This document shows positions 6,506 to 8,910 of a DNA stretch of 8,910 nucleotides, in pieces. Origin of the DNA: Pseudomonas sp. (GTDB taxonomy: Bacteria; Pseudomonadota; Gammaproteobacteria; Pseudomonadales; Pseudomonadaceae); assembly GCA_003488145.1 (NCBI GenBank), contig DNMQ01000346.1, forward strand, positions 1-8,910, written 5' to 3'. The notes beneath the pieces were generated by a model. That model made no database searches. It was not told the origin of the DNA and saw only the letters and a list, made by a program, of their open reading frames with translations. Position 1 is the first letter of the stretch; every line of letters begins with the position of its first letter. Position numbers and translations under genes: made by a program.

Positions 6506-6883
6506 ATGCTCTATCGAGTTGGCGCGGACGCCTTGTTGCTCCTGCACCTCGGGTTCATTCTCTTCGTGCTGTTTGGCGGCTTGCTGGTCGCATGGAAACG
6601 CGGCTTCGTGTTGCTGCACATTCCGGCGATCGTCTGGGGCGTTTTCGTCGAGCTGACCGGGAGGCCGTGTCCGCTGACGTACTGGGAGAATCTGCTGCGA
6701 CGGCTGGCGGGTGACGCGGGGTATGAGACGGGCTTTATCGAGCACTACCTGCTGCCATTGATCTACCCGGCCTGGCTGAGCATACCGGTGCAATATGTGC
6801 TGGCGGCAATAGTGCTGCTGGCCAATCTGCTGATCTATGGCTGGCTGTTGTGGCGTCGACGGCGCCACAGCACAACGCACTAA
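6506..6883 (+). CDS. DUF2784 small membrane protein
   Basis: A 125-residue protein with three to four membrane segments (about 7-29, 33-50, 81-90 and 93-116) and a basic C-terminal tail (WRRRR). The conserved DUF2784 block is present: CPLTYWENLLRR (55-66) and GFIEHYLLPLIYP (76-88). No function is established for the family. It starts 4 bases after the stop of the DUF2238 gene and lacks an obvious ribosome site of its own, so translation is probably coupled to it. It ends the plus-strand run; the next gene converges from the other strand. Confidence 0.85.
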   Translation: MLYRVGADALLLLHLGFILFVLFGGLLVAWKRGFVLLHIPAIVWGVFVELTGRPCPLTYWENLLRRLAGDAGYETGFIEHYLLPLIYPAWLSIPVQYVLAAIVLLANLLIYGWLLWRRRRHSTTH

Positions 6884-7006
6884 CCAGCGGTTTGCCCGGG
6901 CGCCAGGGTGGGAGCCTCCCCACAACAGCCGTTCACGCTCCCCGCCGTTAGCGCAGCACCTCGCTGCCTCGCCTTAGTGCAGCAGGCTATCGCCCGAGGT
7001 CCGGGC
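6884..7006. other. Convergent intergenic region
   Basis: This 123-base gap lies between two convergent genes, so it should hold transcription ends for both strands. Only weak inverted repeats are visible: GTGGG/CCCAC with a 6-base loop (6908-6923), GCAGC/GCTGC with a 5-base loop (6953-6967), and the palindrome GCCCGGGC (6894-6901). None has a U-tract in either direction, so I do not call an intrinsic terminator. No gene is seen here. Confidence 0.5.
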
Positions 7007-7801
7007 CTAGGGTTTGAGCTCGAACTGATCGCCATCGTGGTAGGCCGGGAAGCGCTCGCGGAACGCCGCCAGATCGCGTGAGCGCAGCGTGCAGCGCAAC
7101 ACGGCATCACGCTCTTCGCCGTTCAGCAGCGTGTCACCCTTGAAGTCGAGCACCTGGCTGTCGCCACTGTAGGGATAGCCCTTGCCGTCTTCGCCGACCC
7201 GGTTGACCGCCGCGACATAGCACAGATTCTCGATGGCCCGCGCCGGCAGCAGGCGGTTCCAGGCATCGCGGCGCGCGGCTGGCCAGTTCGCCGTATAGAG
7301 CAGCAGGTCGGTGCCGTGTGGATCGCGGCTCCACACCGGGAAGCGCAGGTCGTAGCAGATCAGCGGGCGCACGCGCCAACCGTTCACCTCGAACAGCGCC
7401 TGCTGCTGCCCAGGGGTGTAGTGCTTGTGCTCACCCGCCATGCGGAACAGATGACGCTTGTCGTAGTGCAGCACCTCACCATCCGGGCGCGCCCAGAGCA
7501 GTCGGTTGCGGTGACTGCCGTCGGCCGCCTCGATGATCACGCTGCCGGTGATCACCGTATCCAGTCGCGCGGCCTGAGCGCGCAGCCAGGCGTAGGTCGG
7601 CCCCTCTTCCGGCTCAGCCAGCGCAGCCGAATCCATGGAAAAACCGGTGGTGAACATCTCCGGCAGGACGATCAGGTCCGCACCGCTGGCCTGATCCAGC
7701 AATGCGGCGAAGCGCTCGCGGTTGGCCGCAGCGTCCTGCCAGATCAGGCTGGTTTGCACCAGCGCCAGTTCGAGGTCGGGCAGATTGTTCAGATCGCGCA
7801 T
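7007..7801 (-). CDS. yafV: Omega-amidase, nitrilase superfamily (YafV/Nit2-like)
   Basis: A cytoplasmic carbon-nitrogen hydrolase, 264 residues, of the omega-amidase branch, which hydrolyses alpha-ketoglutaramate (and alpha-ketosuccinamate) to 2-oxoglutarate (or oxaloacetate) and ammonia. The nitrilase triad is complete: Glu48 in LPEMFTTGFSM, Lys115 in YDKRHLF and Cys149 in ICYDLRFP. The FTTGFSM and HLFRMAGEHKHYTPG segments are typical of YafV-like amidases. The start at 7801 gives the usual N-terminus (LELALVQTSLIWQD) and has GGAAAG close upstream; the open frame continues further 5' but that part is antisense-like sequence inside the neighbouring gene. It overlaps the end of the aminotransferase gene by 13 bases in another frame, indicating translational coupling. 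The pairing with a transaminase strengthens the omega-amidase call over a generic nitrilase. Confidence 0.93.
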   Translation of the reverse strand: MRDLNNLPDLELALVQTSLIWQDAAANRERFAALLDQASGADLIVLPEMFTTGFSMDSAALAEPEEGPTYAWLRAQAARLDTVITGSVIIEAADGSHRNRLLWARPDGEVLHYDKRHLFRMAGEHKHYTPGQQQALFEVNGWRVRPLICYDLRFPVWSRDPHGTDLLLYTANWPAARRDAWNRLLPARAIENLCYVAAVNRVGEDGKGYPYSGDSQVLDFKGDTLLNGEERDAVLRCTLRSRDLAAFRERFPAYHDGDQFELKP

Positions 7802-8910
7802 AGTCTTTCCGCCGCCTGACGCAGCGTCTCCTCTCGTTTGGCGAAGCAGAAGCGCACCAGCCTCAGATCGGCCGGGGGACTCTGATAGAAAACCGAAATC
7901 GGAATGCTCGCGACCCCGTGCTCGCGGGTCAGCCATTCAGCCATGGCGACGTCATTCAGATCAGGACGGATAGCCGAATAGTCGGCGAGCTGGAAGTAGG
8001 TTCCGGTGGCACGGGTAAAACTGAAGCGCGAGCCCGCCAGCAGGTCACAGAACAGATCGCGCTTGGCCTGGTAGAACGCCGGTAGCTCGCTGATGTGCTC
8101 GGGATGCTCGGCCATGAAATCGGCCAACGCCCACTGCAGCGGAGTGACACCGGTGAAACTGACGTACTGGTGCACCTTGCGCAGCTCGCTGCTGAGTGCA
8201 GGCGGCGCCACCACGTATCCAGTCTTCCAGCCGGTGACGTGGTAGGTCTTGCCGAAAGAGCTGATGACGAATGCACGCTGATAGAGCTCATCGTGGCGCA
8301 GCACGCTGGCATGCTCGCGGCCGTCGAACACAAGATGCTCGTAGACCTCGTCGCTGAGCAGATAGATGTCACGCTCGCGGATCAGCGCCGCCAGACGGTC
8401 GAGATCATCAGCATCGATCAATGCACCGCTGGGGTTGTGCGGCGTATTCAGCACGATCATCCGCGTGCGCGGGGTAATGGCATCGGCCAGGCGCTGCCAA
8501 TCGATATGGAAATCCGGCAGGCTCAGTTGCTGGTGAATGCAGACGCCACCAGCCAGCTGCACCGATGGCTCGTAGCTGTCATAGCACGGATCGAAGACGA
8601 TGACCTCGTCACCCGGCCGGATCACTGCCTGGATCGCACAGAAGATCGCCTGGGTAGCACCCGGGGTAATCGTGACCTCGGTGGCGGCATCCACTTTCCG
8701 TCCGTACAGCCCGGCTACCTTCACCGCGACCTGCTCACGCAGGGCCGGCAATCCGGTCATCGGTGCGTACTGGTTGTGTCCCGCCATGACGTGGCGGGCC
8801 AGTGCCTCGCGCAGCGCGTCGGGGCCATCGAAATCGGGAAAGCCCTGGGAGAGATTCAGCGCACCGGTGTCCGCGGCCAGCTGGGACATGGTGGTGAAGA
8901 TGGTCGTGCC
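7789..8910 (-). CDS. ybdL: PLP-dependent aminotransferase, methionine/glutamine type (YbdL-like), 5' end cut by the right edge
   Basis: A class I/II aminotransferase related to E. coli YbdL and to glutamine transaminase K. The frame is open to the window edge and 373 residues are visible; the first visible ones (GTTIFTTMSQLA) match YbdL from about its residue 16, so roughly 15 residues are missing and the ATG at 8889 is internal, not the start. Counting visible residues from the edge, the key sites are NTPHNPSG (155-161), SDEVYEHL (186-193) with its PLP-contacting Asp and Tyr, and SSFGKTYHVTGWKTGY (217-232) with the PLP-binding lysine at 221. The family transaminates methionine, aromatic amino acids and glutamine with 2-oxo acids. 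Its stop overlaps the start of the omega-amidase gene by 13 bases, which fits amination of a 2-oxo acid (for example 4-methylthio-2-oxobutyrate) from glutamine with removal of the product. Confidence 0.95.
   Translation of the reverse strand, partial: GTTIFTTMSQLAADTGALNLSQGFPDFDGPDALREALARHVMAGHNQYAPMTGLPALREQVAVKVAGLYGRKVDAATEVTITPGATQAIFCAIQAVIRPGDEVIVFDPCYDSYEPSVQLAGGVCIHQQLSLPDFHIDWQRLADAITPRTRMIVLNTPHNPSGALIDADDLDRLAALIRERDIYLLSDEVYEHLVFDGREHASVLRHDELYQRAFVISSFGKTYHVTGWKTGYVVAPPALSSELRKVHQYVSFTGVTPLQWALADFMAEHPEHISELPAFYQAKRDLFCDLLAGSRFSFTRATGTYFQLADYSAIRPDLNDVAMAEWLTREHGVASIPISVFYQSPPADLRLVRFCFAKREETLRQAAERLCAI

Noticed and set aside
7316..7819. Plus-strand frames opposite the omega-amidase gene
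   Set aside because: Antisense to a gene with a complete Glu-Lys-Cys triad; no ribosome site or family match.
1..8910. Mobile element, phage, CRISPR, toxin-antitoxin or defence system
   Set aside because: No transposase, integrase, repeat array, target-site duplication or defence-type domain is visible on either strand. EndA is an exported housekeeping nuclease, not a defence nuclease by context.

Overview
The window looks like chromosomal housekeeping DNA from a Pseudomonas-type gammaproteobacterium (Pseudomonas sensu lato, possibly the P. stutzeri/P. mendocina side, which I cannot resolve by eye). The grounds are a GC-rich composition with strongly G/C third codon positions, a Pseudomonas-type long-form LeuA, an OprC-type copper receptor next to leuA, and a periplasmic EndA nuclease. 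No insertion sequence, integrase, tRNA, CRISPR array, phage gene or recognisable defence or biosynthetic cluster is visible.

Layout, left to right. (1) Positions 1-703, minus strand: a two-gene copper unit, a small secreted or anchored DUF2946 protein followed by the 5' end of a TonB-dependent copper receptor (oprC, cut by the window edge). (2) Positions 704-987: a divergent intergenic region that holds the leuA leader. (3) Positions 988-2658, plus strand: leuA, followed by three tandem perfect hairpins. (4) Positions 2958-4961, plus: a zinc alcohol dehydrogenase of the YahK/CAD type, with its own likely terminator, then a YigM-like EamA transporter (biotin transporter family). (5) Positions 4962-5010: a short, very AT-rich island, then endA (periplasmic endonuclease I) at 5061-5792. 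(6) Positions 5875-6883, plus: two small membrane-protein genes 4 bases apart, DUF2238 (YjdF-like) and DUF2784. (7) Positions 7007-8910, minus: an aminotransferase (YbdL-like, cut by the right edge) overlapping an omega-amidase (YafV-like) by 13 bases.

Functional links. The DUF2946/oprC pair is a copper-handling unit; both proteins carry a histidine cluster just after the N-terminal hydrophobic segment. LeuA starts leucine biosynthesis. YbdL plus YafV fit the known transaminase/omega-amidase pathway, in which a 2-oxo acid such as the methionine precursor is aminated from glutamine and the resulting alpha-ketoglutaramate is hydrolysed to 2-oxoglutarate. The middle genes are probably separate transcription units or short operons.

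I found no convincing new multi-gene system. The most open questions are the leuA leader (a three-residue micro-ORF plus hairpins), the His-rich DUF2946/OprC pair, the coupled DUF2238-DUF2784 membrane pair, the hairpin cluster behind leuA, and the AT-rich island before endA.
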